Source of the DNA: DATKZB01 sp035528235 | Lineage (GTDB): Bacteria; Planctomycetota; Phycisphaerae; FEN-1346 | Reading direction: 5' to 3' | Assembly: GCA_035528235.1 (NCBI GenBank) | Contig: DATKZB010000098.1 | Coordinates: forward strand, 1-26,094 | DNA: 26,094 nucleotides | The notes under the pieces: model-generated | The model's database searches: none | The model's input: the letters and a program-made list of their open reading frames with translations, nothing else | What the model was told of the DNA's origin: nothing | Shown here: in pieces, positions 1-7,180 of the stretch | Position numbering within the stretch: the first letter of the stretch is position 1 | Layout of the letters: each line of letters begins with the position of its first letter | Translations under genes and position numbers: made by a program

Positions 1-23
1 CGCTTGTCCGGTTGCCGGACCGC

Positions 24-165
24 CTACCGCTACTTTGTCACCACCGTGCGCGGCGGCCTTCCCAGGCCGCCGCGACAGGTTCATCTGCGTCAACTCGCGG
101 TGGCCTGGGAAGGCCACCGCGCGGGCTCCCAAGGGGCCCACGCCCAGTTGACAAAGTACCGCTAG
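24..165. repeat. MITE-like inverted-repeat element, copy 1
   Basis: A ~142-bp element bounded by CTACCGCTACTTTGTCA (24-40) and TGACAAAGTACCGCTAG (149-165), whose inner 10 bases are perfect inverted repeats. Inside are two GC-rich hairpins (around 49-75 and 96-121). The reverse complement matches 10042-10191 almost along its whole length, so this is a dispersed element and not a chance palindrome. It has no coding capacity. Its right end (CTAG) contains the TAG stop codon of the minus-strand gene at 162-1010. Mobility by a transposase acting in trans is inferred. Confidence 0.85.
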
Positions 166-1010
166 ATTCCCTCGCGGAGCAGTTTGACCTGCTCGTACGT
201 GAACACCGGCCCCTCGCGGCAGACGTAGATGCCGCGAATCTGGCAGTGGCCGCACTTGCCCACGCCGCATTTCATGTGCCGCTCGAGCGAACAGATGATC
301 CGGTGCTCCGGTACGCCGCTCGCCAGGGCCTCGAGCACGGCAAACTTGAACATGACCGGCGGGCCGACGATCAGGGCGTACGTCCGCGCGGGGTCGATCT
401 CGATGTGCCGGAACAGCCGCGTGATGACCCCCACGTCGCCCTTCCAGTCCTTGTCGCGCCGGTCCACCGTCACGCGGGTGTCGGCGTCGCTGCGTTCGAC
501 CCATTCCTGGAGTTCCTGGCGGAACAACAGGAGGCTCGGTTCGCGAGCCCCCACCAGGATCGTCACCTTGCCGAAGTCGCTGCGCTTGTCCAGGCAGTAC
601 CGGATGAGGCTCCGCGTGGGGGCCAGGCCCAGGCCGCCGGCCACGAAGAGCACGTCCTGCCCCCTCATGGCCTCGTAATCGAAGTGGTTGCCGAACGGGC
701 CGCGAATGCCCAGCCGGTCGCCCTTCTCGAATTTCTTGAGGGCGTTGGTCACCAGGCCGACGCTGCGGACCGTCAGTTCGAACGCATCGCCCTGGGTGGG
801 GCTGGAGCAGATGCTGATGGGGGCCTCGCCCACGCCGAACACCGTCACGCCCACGAACTGGCCGGGCTCGTACCGCAGCGGGTCGCCGTCCATCTCGATG
901 CGGAAGAACCGCTCGGTCTCGGTCATCTGCTCGGCGGCGACGATGCGTCCCATGCGCGGCAGGTAGGGGCTGTCGGCCTTTGCGCCTTTTTCGATTTCGC
1001 TCTGGGTCAC
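162..1010 (-). CDS. FAD/NAD(P)-binding 2Fe-2S oxidoreductase subunit (FloxA / sulfhydrogenase gamma / AsrB-like)
   Basis: A 282-residue flavoprotein of the ferredoxin-NADP reductase fold that should move electrons between NAD(P)H and an iron-sulfur partner in the cytoplasm. Visible motifs are the FAD-binding PISICSSP (residues 64-71), the nucleotide-binding VAGGLGLAPTRS (123-134), the late GPPVMF (216-221), and a C-terminal 2Fe-2S site with Cys248, Cys253, Cys256 and Cys264 (CGVGKCGHC). This layout and length fit sulfhydrogenase gamma, anaerobic sulfite reductase B and FloxA. It starts with GTG two bases after the stop of the dicluster gene, with GGGAG upstream, so the two are translationally coupled. 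Which partner (NiFe hydrogenase, Hdr or other) is unknown, because the next gene would lie beyond the window. The stop codon lies in the end of a MITE-like repeat. Confidence 0.9.
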   Translation of the reverse strand: MTQSEIEKGAKADSPYLPRMGRIVAAEQMTETERFFRIEMDGDPLRYEPGQFVGVTVFGVGEAPISICSSPTQGDAFELTVRSVGLVTNALKKFEKGDRLGIRGPFGNHFDYEAMRGQDVLFVAGGLGLAPTRSLIRYCLDKRSDFGKVTILVGAREPSLLLFRQELQEWVERSDADTRVTVDRRDKDWKGDVGVITRLFRHIEIDPARTYALIVGPPVMFKFAVLEALASGVPEHRIICSLERHMKCGVGKCGHCQIRGIYVCREGPVFTYEQVKLLREGI

Positions 1011-1012
1011 GC

Positions 1013-2062
1013 TTATCGGCTCCCTGCAATCTGGACGAAGGTGTCCTTAATGCTGATGCCGGCCACGCACGCCCGCTCGCACCGGCCGCAACCCACGCAC
1101 CCGGCCCGGCCCGTCTGGTCCAGGATGTACTTGCCCTTGCGGAACATCCGGTGCCGCAGGCGGCTGGCCCGGGCCTTGCGGAAGTTCTCGCCACCCGCCA
1201 CCTCGGCAAACCCGTCCAACTGGCACGAATCGTACCGGCGGGCCCGGCACCCTTTCGTCAGGTCCGTCTCGACCTCCTCGTACACGTCGAAGCAATAGCA
1301 CGTCGGGCAGGTCGTGTTGCACGACCCGCACGAGAAGCACCGCCGCGCGATCGCCTCCCACACCAGGCTGTCGTACGAGGCGTCCAGAACCTCGGGCAGA
1401 TACTTCATTTCGTACGGCAACTTGTAGCGGAAATTCGACCGCTTCTCCTCGGCAAAGGCCTGGTGCGCCTCCATGTCGGCCTTGGTGGCGGGCCGGACCG
1501 TGGCGGCCTCGACCAGCGTGCGGCCAAGCGGCGTCGCGGCCTCGACGAAGTACTCGTCGTTCGCGGGCGTCAGCATCACGTCGTAGCCCGACTCGGGGTA
1601 CAGCGACCCCATGTCGAGGCAGAAACTCGACTCGTCGCACGGGGCCGCGCAGTCCAAGCCGACGATGGCCGTCTCGGCCCGCCGCGCCAGGTAATGCGGG
1701 TCCGCGACGTCCTTGGCGAACGCCGCATCCAGCGTCTGGATGGCCACGAGGTCGCACGGATGGACGCCAAAGAGGACCTGTGGCTCGTGCTCGATGACGG
1801 CCTTCGGCTCGGGGTTGCCGCCCAACTGGTACTCGACGAGCCTTTGGCGCGGCGGCCACAGGAACTGCTTCGGCCCTAGCACGGTCACCGTGTAGTCCAG
1901 CCGCACCTCGGCCGGGTCGGCCACGTACGCCCAGGCGAACTTCAGGTCGGTCGGGTCCGAGACCGACGTCTCCTTGAGCACCGGCACCGCCACGCGGCGG
2001 CGGGCCATGAGTGCCTGAATCCAGGCGCCAAGGTCGCTCTTCTTAATGACTTGTGGCAACAT
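1013..2062 (-). CDS. 4Fe-4S dicluster electron-transfer subunit (FloxB / sulfhydrogenase beta / AsrA-like)
   Basis: A 349-residue iron-sulfur protein that probably relays electrons between the flavoprotein encoded next to it and a catalytic subunit. The C-terminal part has two ferredoxin-type clusters: CFSCGSCNTTCPTCYC (Cys242, 245, 248, 252, with extra Cys255 and 257) and CVGCGRCERAC (Cys322, 325, 328, 332). The N-terminal 230 residues, including FGVHPCDLVAIQTLD, match the sulfhydrogenase-beta/AsrA family as I know it. I chose the ATG at 2062 (MLPQVIKKSD), which has GAGGG about 9 bases upstream; the frame stays open to a GTG at 2089. The gene lies 108 bases after the response regulator and abuts the flavoprotein, so it is the middle gene of a three-gene operon. 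HypE nearby fits a hydrogenase link but does not prove it. Confidence 0.9.
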   Translation of the reverse strand: MLPQVIKKSDLGAWIQALMARRRVAVPVLKETSVSDPTDLKFAWAYVADPAEVRLDYTVTVLGPKQFLWPPRQRLVEYQLGGNPEPKAVIEHEPQVLFGVHPCDLVAIQTLDAAFAKDVADPHYLARRAETAIVGLDCAAPCDESSFCLDMGSLYPESGYDVMLTPANDEYFVEAATPLGRTLVEAATVRPATKADMEAHQAFAEEKRSNFRYKLPYEMKYLPEVLDASYDSLVWEAIARRCFSCGSCNTTCPTCYCFDVYEEVETDLTKGCRARRYDSCQLDGFAEVAGGENFRKARASRLRHRMFRKGKYILDQTGRAGCVGCGRCERACVAGISIKDTFVQIAGSR

Positions 2063-2170
2063 GCGCATCCGCCCTCGGTTGCACCGCACCTCGGCGTCCG
2101 GCCGGTCCGCCGGCCGCCGTCGTGTCTGCCGCTCTTCGTCGCCCCCCTGCCGCCGACGCCCGCGACCGCC

Positions 2171-2563
2171 TCATTTGCCCAACACGCCCTCGATGACCTC
2201 CAGCAGCCGGTCCGGGTCGACCGGCTTCTCGAGGAACGCCTCGACCGGCATGAAGTCCTTGTCGGTCTGGGGCGAGAACTCGAACCCCGACTTCTGCGCA
2301 ACGGCCGTCAGCATGATGATCGGGATGCCGGCCGTCGCCGGGTCAGCCTTCAGGTCCTGCGCGATGCGGAAACCCTCGGTGTCCCCGGCCATCATCACGT
2401 CGAGGATGATGCAGTCGATGCCGCCCTGCCGCACGCGCGCCAGGCCATCCGTCCCGTTCAGGGCCGTGGCGACGGCGTACCCCTCGTCCTCGAGAATGGC
2501 CTTCGTGGCCTCGACCACGTCCGGGTCGTCGTCGATAATGATGACGGTTCTCTGCTTCGCCAT
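2171..2563 (-). CDS. Stand-alone response regulator receiver protein
   Basis: A 130-residue protein made only of a CheY-like receiver domain. The acidic pocket is IDDD (Asp11-Asp13), the phosphorylation site Asp55 (ILDVMMAG), the switch Thr86 (IIMLTA) and the conserved Lys113 (FLEKP) are all present. There is no output domain, so it must act through protein contacts or as a phosphate sink. The ATG at 2563 has GGGGAG about 7 bases upstream; the longer open frame above it is out of character and is not coding. It is the first gene of the redox operon, about 130 bases downstream of a consensus promoter. No histidine kinase is in the window, so its input is unknown. Receiver proteins do occur in Hdr/hydrogenase-type gene clusters; a role in tuning the redox complex is inference. 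Confidence 0.93.
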   Translation of the reverse strand: MAKQRTVIIIDDDPDVVEATKAILEDEGYAVATALNGTDGLARVRQGGIDCIILDVMMAGDTEGFRIAQDLKADPATAGIPIIMLTAVAQKSGFEFSPQTDKDFMPVEAFLEKPVDPDRLLEVIEGVLGK

Positions 2564-2646
2564 GAATCGCTCCCCGCGAACTCGGGTCGTCCGGGTCGGC
2601 GCCGGCGCCTCCGGGGTCATGCCCCGCAGGGCCCGGCGGCACGCGC

Positions 2647-2662
2647 TGTGAAACCTTTCACA
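2647..2662. promoter_or_regulatory. Palindrome in the leader of the redox operon
   Basis: TGTGAAACCTTTCACA is a perfect inverted repeat with 7-bp arms around a 2-bp centre. It lies about 30-45 bases downstream of the predicted start of transcription from the promoter at 2699-2727. It is AT-richer than its surroundings and has the form of a dimeric regulator operator. Which regulator binds is unknown. Confidence 0.5.
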
Positions 2663-2698
2663 TACACAGCCAAAAGAAAAGGCCAACCAATCACCGAG

Positions 2699-2727
2699 AT
2701 TGTACGCGCTTTCCGACCCCGTGTCAA
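2699..2727 (-). promoter_or_regulatory. Consensus sigma70 promoter of the redox operon
   Basis: On the minus strand the -35 box is TTGACA (2727-2722, perfect) and the -10 box is TACAAT (2704-2699, 5 of 6), with a 17-base spacer. Transcription would start near 2692, giving a leader of about 130 bases before the response regulator ATG at 2563. Confidence 0.8.
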
Positions 2728-2806
2728 ATTCCTTGCCCCGAATTCCCCCACTTTTCTCGACCCCGTTAGCCGCGGCACTTGTGCCGCGCGCCGGGCCGGC
2801 ACGACC

Positions 2807-2834
2807 TTGCGGCCGCGGCCAAAACTGGTACAGT
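2807..2834 (+). promoter_or_regulatory. Possible promoter of the GH130 gene
   Basis: TTGCGG (2807-2812), a 16-base spacer and TACAGT (2829-2834) form a weak sigma70-like match. The 346-base gap 2564-2909 otherwise holds the redox operon promoter, its leader palindrome and a palindromic repeat. Confidence 0.35.
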
Positions 2835-2847
2835 GGACCCGCGGCGG

Positions 2848-2880
2848 GTGGCGTGGTCATCCCCAGGGGGGTGACCATGG
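2848..2880. repeat. Palindromic repeat, TGGTCA/TGACCA family, copy 1
   Basis: Imperfect arms CGTGGTCATCCCC (2852-2864) and GGGGTGACCATG (2868-2879). The same unit occurs at 10251-10278 and 21556-21585, each time shortly before a gene start (2910, 10302, 21648). It contains an in-frame ATG at 2877 that is probably not the GH130 start. Confidence 0.75.
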
Positions 2881-2909
2881 CCAGTCCCGCTGAACCAGGA
2901 GAGCCCAAC

Positions 2910-3956
2910 GTGCCGCCCGAACGCCTCGCCCAAAACCCCCTCCTCTCGCCCCACGACCTGGAGGCCACTCGCCAGGACCTCTGCGTCCTGTGCACCCTCA
3001 ACCCGGGGGCCGCCCGATTCGGCCGCGAGACCCTCCTCCTCGTTCGCGTCGGCGAGGCCGCCCGACCCGAGCCCGGCACCGTGGCCGCCGTCGTCTGGGA
3101 CGACGAGGCCGGCGAGGTCCGCGTCCGCCGCTACCGCCACGACGACCCCGACGTGGAACTGGGCGACGCCCGCGGCTTCGCCTACCGCGGCCGGGCCATG
3201 CTGACCAGCCTGTCGCACCTGCGTGTCGCCCGCAGCGCCGACGGCCAGCGGTTCCGCTTCGACCCGCAGCCGGCCATCTTCCCGGCCACGCCGTACGAGG
3301 CCTACGGCTGCGAGGACCCGCGCATCACCTTCCTCGACGGCCGGTACTACGTCACCTACTCGGCCGTCTCCCCGCGGGGCATCGCGGTGGGCCTGGCCGC
3401 GACCGACGACTTCCGGACGTTCGAGCGCCTCGGCGTCATGCTGCCGCCCACGCAGAAGGACGTGTGCATCTTCCCAGAGCGGGTGCGCGGCCAGTACGTC
3501 TGCCGCCACCGGCCGTGCGGCGACGGGTTCAGCGCGCCCGCCATCTGGACGGCCTACTCGCCCGACCTGGTATCGTGGGGCCGGCACGAGATGACCCTGG
3601 CCCCGACGCCCGGCACCTGGGAAGGCGGACGCGTGGGCTGCGGACCGCCGCCCATCCGCACCGACCAGGGCTGGCTCGAAATCTACCACGCCGCCGACGA
3701 GGCCGGACGCTACTGCCTGGGGGCCATGCTCTCGGACCCCGACCGGCCCGAGCGAATCCTGGCGCGGTCCTCCCGGCCGGTGCTCCAGCCCGAGACGCCC
3801 TACGAACTCGCCGGCGTCTACGGCAACTGCGTCTTCTCGTGCGGGATGGTGCCCGAGGACGACGGCCGGCTGACGATCTACTACGGTGCGGCCGACTCGA
3901 TTTGCGCCGCCGCCGTCACGACGGTCGACGAGATGGTCGCCGCCGCCCAGGCGTAG
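2910..3956 (+). CDS. GH130 family glycoside phosphorylase-like protein
   Basis: A 348-residue protein of the five-bladed beta-propeller GH130 family, whose members mostly split beta-mannosides with phosphate (some are hydrolases). The family signature EDPRI with its catalytic Asp is present around residues 133-137, followed by YYVTYSA, KDVCIFPER and the late YYGAADS blade motif. Length is normal for the family. There is no signal peptide, so it should be cytosolic. I chose GTG 2910 because AGGAGAG lies 8 bases before it; the ATG at 2877 lies in a dispersed palindromic repeat and lacks a good ribosome site. It stands alone and is convergent with hypE, with an inverted repeat between. The exact glycosidic linkage cannot be told from sequence; a role in using mannan-type sugars is inference. 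Confidence 0.88.
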   Translation: MPPERLAQNPLLSPHDLEATRQDLCVLCTLNPGAARFGRETLLLVRVGEAARPEPGTVAAVVWDDEAGEVRVRRYRHDDPDVELGDARGFAYRGRAMLTSLSHLRVARSADGQRFRFDPQPAIFPATPYEAYGCEDPRITFLDGRYYVTYSAVSPRGIAVGLAATDDFRTFERLGVMLPPTQKDVCIFPERVRGQYVCRHRPCGDGFSAPAIWTAYSPDLVSWGRHEMTLAPTPGTWEGGRVGCGPPPIRTDQGWLEIYHAADEAGRYCLGAMLSDPDRPERILARSSRPVLQPETPYELAGVYGNCVFSCGMVPEDDGRLTIYYGAADSICAAAVTTVDEMVAAAQA

Positions 3957-3973
3957 AGGTGGCCCGCGCCGAA

Positions 3974-4057
3974 GACGTAGGGTGCGTGCTCCGCACGCAC
4001 CGATCCCTGCGAAGGCCCACCGGAATCCGCGTGCGTGCAGAGCACGCACCCTACGTC
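3974..4057. terminator. Large inverted repeat between convergent genes
   Basis: Two 27-base arms (3974-4000 and 4031-4057) are reverse complements with one mismatch; each also contains an inner GTGCGTGC-type hairpin. It lies between the convergent ends of the GH130 gene and hypE, so it can stop transcription from both sides. There is no T-tract. The wording of the arms (AGGGTGCGTGC) suggests a dispersed repeat family. Confidence 0.6.
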
Positions 4058-4068
4058 TCTCCCACCGC

Positions 4069-5097
4069 TCAGCAGATGCGGGGCAGGTCTTCGCCGTAGG
4101 GCATCTCGAGGACCCTCTCGCCGCCCACGCGCGTGTGCAGGACGACGCGCGGCCCGCGCTCGGGCGCCGCCGCCACCTGGCCGATGATCGCCGCGTCGCG
4201 GCCCAGCGGATGGCCGCGCATCGCCGCCAGCGCCGCCTCGGCCTCCGCCGCCGCCACCACGACCACGAACTTCCCCTCGTTGGCAACGTTCAGGACGTCC
4301 AGGCCCAGGGCCTCGCACGCCCCGGCCACGGCCGGCCGGACCGGCACGCGGGCCTCCTCGATGCGCATGCTCACGCCGGCCGCCTCGGCCAACTCGTTGA
4401 CCGCCGCCGCCAGGCCGCCGCGGGTCGGGTCCTTGAGGGCCCGCAGGTTTGGCGCGGCCGCCAGCAGGACCTCGGCCAGCGACCACAGGGGCGCCACGTC
4501 GCTGGCCACCGCCGCCTCGAAGGCCAGGCCCTCGCGCCGGCTCATCACGGCCACGCCATGGTCGGCCAGCGTGCCGGACAGCAGGACGCGGTCGCCGGGT
4601 CGGATGGCCTCGGCCCCCAGGCGTCGGCCGCCCGCGATGACGCCCACGCCCGAGGTGTTGATGAACAGCCGGTCGGCACTGCCGCGCTCGACCACCTTGG
4701 TGTCGCCGCAGACCACGGCCACGCCCGCCTCGCGGGCCGTGGCGGCGGCCGAATCGAGCATCCGGCCCAGGGTGGCCAGGTCGAGCCCTTCCTCGATAAT
4801 CAGCGCCATCGCCAGGGCCGCCGGCCTCGCCCCCAGGCACGCCAGGTCGTTGACCGTGCCCGCGATGGCCAGCCGGCCGATGTCGCCGCCCGGAAACTCG
4901 AGCGGCCGCACGGTGTACGAGTCGGTCGTAAAGGCCAGGTGGGCCCCGTCGAGCGTGAGGCGTGCGGCGTCGGCTAGGCGTGCGAGTTCGCCGCTGGGGT
5001 CGTCCGCGGCGAACCGCGCGACGATCTCCTGCCGCACCAGCCGCATCATTCGTTCGCCGCCGCCGCCGTCGGCCAGCAGCACCACCTCGTCGCTCAT
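4069..5097 (-). CDS. hypE: Hydrogenase maturation protein HypE
   Basis: A 342-residue HypE, which dehydrates a carbamoyl group on its own C-terminal cysteine to thiocyanate, the source of the CN ligands of the NiFe site, working with HypF, HypC and HypD. The decisive mark is the C-terminus MPYGEDLPRIC, ending in the acceptor Cys342. The AIR synthase-like fold shows in FTTDSYTVRP, GTVNDLACLGA, VCGDTKVVERG and LKDPTRGGLA. Length is normal. The ATG at 5097 has GGAG 8 bases upstream. It follows the S24-type repressor gene by 20 bases on the same strand, so both are probably on one transcript. No hypF, hypC, hypD or hydrogenase large subunit is in the window; the redox operon at 162-2563 is its likeliest functional neighbour. 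Confidence 0.95.
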   Translation of the reverse strand: MSDEVVLLADGGGGERMMRLVRQEIVARFAADDPSGELARLADAARLTLDGAHLAFTTDSYTVRPLEFPGGDIGRLAIAGTVNDLACLGARPAALAMALIIEEGLDLATLGRMLDSAAATAREAGVAVVCGDTKVVERGSADRLFINTSGVGVIAGGRRLGAEAIRPGDRVLLSGTLADHGVAVMSRREGLAFEAAVASDVAPLWSLAEVLLAAAPNLRALKDPTRGGLAAAVNELAEAAGVSMRIEEARVPVRPAVAGACEALGLDVLNVANEGKFVVVVAAAEAEAALAAMRGHPLGRDAAIIGQVAAAPERGPRVVLHTRVGGERVLEMPYGEDLPRIC

Positions 5098-5117
5098 CGG
5101 CTGCTCCGTGGCTCGGG

Positions 5118-6092
5118 TTACAACTTCTCGTACCGTGCCGAGGCCCGATAAATGGCCGCGATGTCGCTTCGCGCGACCATCGTGGGGGCCTGCCGCTCGT
5201 TGAGCGGCTGAAGCCGGATCTCGGCGTCGCTGTCGAAGAACACCCGCTTGAACGTGCTCGCGCCGTCCGTCGGGCCGCCCGTTACGGCGAACCGCACGAA
5301 ACAGTCGTCGCCCGACTCGACCGGGGCCGACGGCATGAAGACGACGACGTCGCCCTCGTGGTACCGCGGTTCCATGGAGTCGCCCACCACGCGGACGGCG
5401 AACGAGTTCGGGTCGGCCATCTCGGCCGGCACCGACACGTACTCGTCGGCAATGCCCACGGGGTACCCCATGTCGGTGAACTCCTGCGGATACCCGGCCG
5501 CCACCTTGTTGATGATGGGGACGGCCCGCAACTGTCCGCGTCCGTCCTCGGCCCGGTCATCGCCCCACTGGGCCAGGTGATGCAGGAGTCCGCTTCGGTG
5601 GAGGGCGTCGAGGTCGAGCGCCACGCCGCCGTCCGTCGCGTCGGCCGGCGTCGTGTCGTCGGTCTCGCCCCCGGCCGCGGACGGGTCCGCCCCGAGGCCG
5701 GCATCGAGCACGGCCTGGGCCTCGGCGCCGGCCTTGGCGGCCAGCAGGGCCCGGATGACCTCGCCGGTGGCGTCGAACATCCGCGCCAGTCGGCTCTTGA
5801 CGTCGGCCGGAAGTTCAGACAGGTGGGCCTGCGGCAAGAGGGCATTGGCATCGAGGCCGAGGGCCTCGGCGATCTTGCGGATTTTGTCGTCGCGCGGCGG
5901 CGGAGCATAACCCGTCTCAATCTGCGACAGGTACGACTTGGCCATGCCCGTGGCGGCCGACAGCGCCTCCAGCGTCATGCCGCGCTGCTGCCGCGCGCGC
6001 CGCACCTGCTCGCCGAAGGCCTCGCCCTTGCGGCTGACGGCCAGCAGGCGACGGATCATCTCGAGTTCCCGCAGGTTTTCCTTGAGTCCCAT
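5118..6092 (-). CDS. XRE-family repressor with LexA/CI-type S24 peptidase domain
   Basis: A 324-residue DNA-binding repressor able in principle to cleave itself. The N-terminal helix-turn-helix covers about residues 28-60 (GMTLEALSAATGMAKSYLSQIE). A variable linker (100-190) leads to an S24 domain with an Ala199-Gly200 cleavage site (NKVAAGYP), catalytic Ser239 (GDSMEP) and Lys282 (STFKRV). These are the residues LexA, UmuD and phage CI use for RecA-stimulated autoproteolysis, so induction by DNA damage is expected but not shown. The ATG at 6092 has GGAGG 7 bases upstream. It is divergent from the HTH gene at 6335, with back-to-back promoters between them, as in a phage lysis/lysogeny switch. 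On its own transcript it is followed by hypE. Confidence 0.92.
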   Translation of the reverse strand: MGLKENLRELEMIRRLLAVSRKGEAFGEQVRRARQQRGMTLEALSAATGMAKSYLSQIETGYAPPPRDDKIRKIAEALGLDANALLPQAHLSELPADVKSRLARMFDATGEVIRALLAAKAGAEAQAVLDAGLGADPSAAGGETDDTTPADATDGGVALDLDALHRSGLLHHLAQWGDDRAEDGRGQLRAVPIINKVAAGYPQEFTDMGYPVGIADEYVSVPAEMADPNSFAVRVVGDSMEPRYHEGDVVVFMPSAPVESGDDCFVRFAVTGGPTDGASTFKRVFFDSDAEIRLQPLNERQAPTMVARSDIAAIYRASARYEKL

Positions 6093-6130
6093 CGATTGCC
6101 TCCACCAGACGGTGCTGGGCTATCACGGAT

Positions 6131-6158
6131 AGTTTACCCAACAACAAACGCAGGTCAA
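6131..6158 (-). promoter_or_regulatory. Promoter of the S24 repressor gene
   Basis: Minus-strand -35 TTGACC (6158-6153), 16-base spacer, -10 TAAACT (6136-6131). Transcription would start near 6124, about 30 bases before the ATG at 6092. Confidence 0.6.
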
Positions 6159-6278
6159 GGGGGAATCCGGTTTCCAGGCCATATCTGTTTGCTGCACAGC
6201 GTAACCCAGATACCTCTCGGACAAAAGCCATATCGGGTTTTATGTTTGGCCAGCATCAACATTTTCTGGATTTTCTGT

Positions 6279-6307
6279 TTGACGCACGCCAAAAGTAGCC
6301 GTATAAT
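6279..6307 (+). promoter_or_regulatory. Near-consensus sigma70 promoter of the terminase-module HTH gene
   Basis: TTGACG (6279-6284), a 17-base spacer and a perfect TATAAT (6302-6307). Transcription would start near 6314, about 20 bases before the ATG at 6335. The element TGTTTG occurs at 6186, 6243 and 6276 (the last touching the -35 box), with an inverted relative at 6145; these are candidate half-sites for the divergent repressor. The whole region 6093-6334 is AT-richer than the genes around it. Confidence 0.8.
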
Positions 6308-6334
6308 GACCAGGAAGTTCACCGTAGGTCAAAT

Positions 6335-6880
6335 ATGCCGCCTAGAAGACGCACCACCGGGGAGTTGCTCGACCTGCTGGGTTTGCCAACCGGCAAACCT
6401 GCCGCCCCTGACTATTTGCGAAGGCACCTGCGGGCCGCACTCCGCCTCCTGCCGACGCGGGAACGTTATCTCCTGAGACTGCTGTACGTTCGGGGGGCAA
6501 CCCAGGCGGAACTGGCGGGGGCACTGGGCATCGACCGGAACGCCCTGCGCCGCATCCTGCGGCGGGCCCAGCGCCGGGCCACCGACCCGGTGAACCTAGC
6601 CATCCTGGGGGCTTGGCATCGGCTGACGCCCGCCGAGCAGCGGCTGGCCTACCTGCACCGGTTCCTGGGGATGTCGTTGCGGCGGATTGCCGCACTGGGC
6701 CTCTTGCCGGCGTCAGGCGGGGTCGACCGGCCGCCGCGTCCGGCGGGCTTCAAGGGTTTGCGGGCCATCCTGCGGAGGATTCACCGGAAGAGCCGCCGCT
6801 GGGGTCGCGCGCCCGGCGCTTACGGGTCAACGGGCCCGGCGTCCGCGGCGGCGGACGGTTCGGGCGGCGAGGCCGGATAG
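6335..6880 (+). CDS. Sigma-70 region 4-like helix-turn-helix protein
   Basis: A 181-residue basic protein. Residues 37-80 (LLPTRERYLLRLLYVRGATQ, then AELAGALGIDRNALRRILRR) read as a sigma region 4 helix-turn-helix; residues 97-130 (LTPAEQRLAYLHRFLGMSLR onward) look like a second, weaker copy. There is no sigma region 2, so it is a DNA-binding regulator and not a full sigma factor. It has its own near-perfect promoter, divergent from the S24 repressor, which suggests it is the repressed early gene of the module. The ATG at 6335 lacks a clear Shine-Dalgarno site. The last 61 bases overlap the end of the ASCH gene on the other strand, and both tails are low-complexity. Function is inferred from fold only. 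Confidence 0.75.
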   Translation: MPPRRRTTGELLDLLGLPTGKPAAPDYLRRHLRAALRLLPTRERYLLRLLYVRGATQAELAGALGIDRNALRRILRRAQRRATDPVNLAILGAWHRLTPAEQRLAYLHRFLGMSLRRIAALGLLPASGGVDRPPRPAGFKGLRAILRRIHRKSRRWGRAPGAYGSTGPASAAADGSGGEAG

Positions 6881-7164
6881 GTGAAACGGATGCGGAAGCA
6901 CGGGAGCGCATCGAGGCGGTCGCCATACAGGGCCCGGAGTTCGTCCAGGAGGGCCTCGCGCGAGGCGAAGCCGTCGAGCCGGGCGTCGTCGTCGGTCAGG
7001 TCCTCGGGCGAGACCGGCTCGAAGGCCGTGATGCGGATGCGGCCCAGGCCGGGAATGAACTCCGCCTGCCCGGGGCGCAGCCGCCGTTTCGGCCACACTC
7101 GGACCGTCTGCCGCTTGGCCCCCGACCGCACCAGGTCGAGGAACTTTTTCTTCAGCAGAATCAT
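6820..7164 (-). CDS. ASCH domain protein
   Basis: A 114-residue protein made of one ASCH domain, a PUA-like beta-barrel thought to bind RNA or modified nucleotides. It opens with LLKKKFLDLVRSGAKRQTVR, the usual ASCH start with a basic Lys and Thr-Val-Arg pocket, followed by LRPGQ, GRIRITAFEPVSPEDL and a final FRIRF strand. I took the ATG at 7164; upstream of it the frame turns into the reverse strand of the ATPase gene. No clear Shine-Dalgarno site is seen. Its start lies only 16 bases from the start of the divergent ABC ATPase gene, so the two must share a promoter region or be leaderless. The pairing with an ABC ATPase plus acetyltransferase suggests they act together; the substrate is unknown. 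Confidence 0.78.
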   Translation of the reverse strand: MILLKKKFLDLVRSGAKRQTVRVWPKRRLRPGQAEFIPGLGRIRITAFEPVSPEDLTDDDARLDGFASREALLDELRALYGDRLDALPCFRIRFTYPASPPEPSAAADAGPVDP

Positions 7165-7180
7165 GGGAAGGAGAATACGT

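Noticed and set aside
2877..2909. ATG at 2877 as start of the GH130 gene
   Set aside because: The ATG is part of a dispersed palindromic repeat and lacks a good ribosome site; GTG 2910 has AGGAGAG at the right distance.
2766..4286. Long minus-strand open frame over the GH130 gene and the end of hypE
   Set aside because: Crosses two clear genes and an inverted-repeat terminator and has no recognisable domain.
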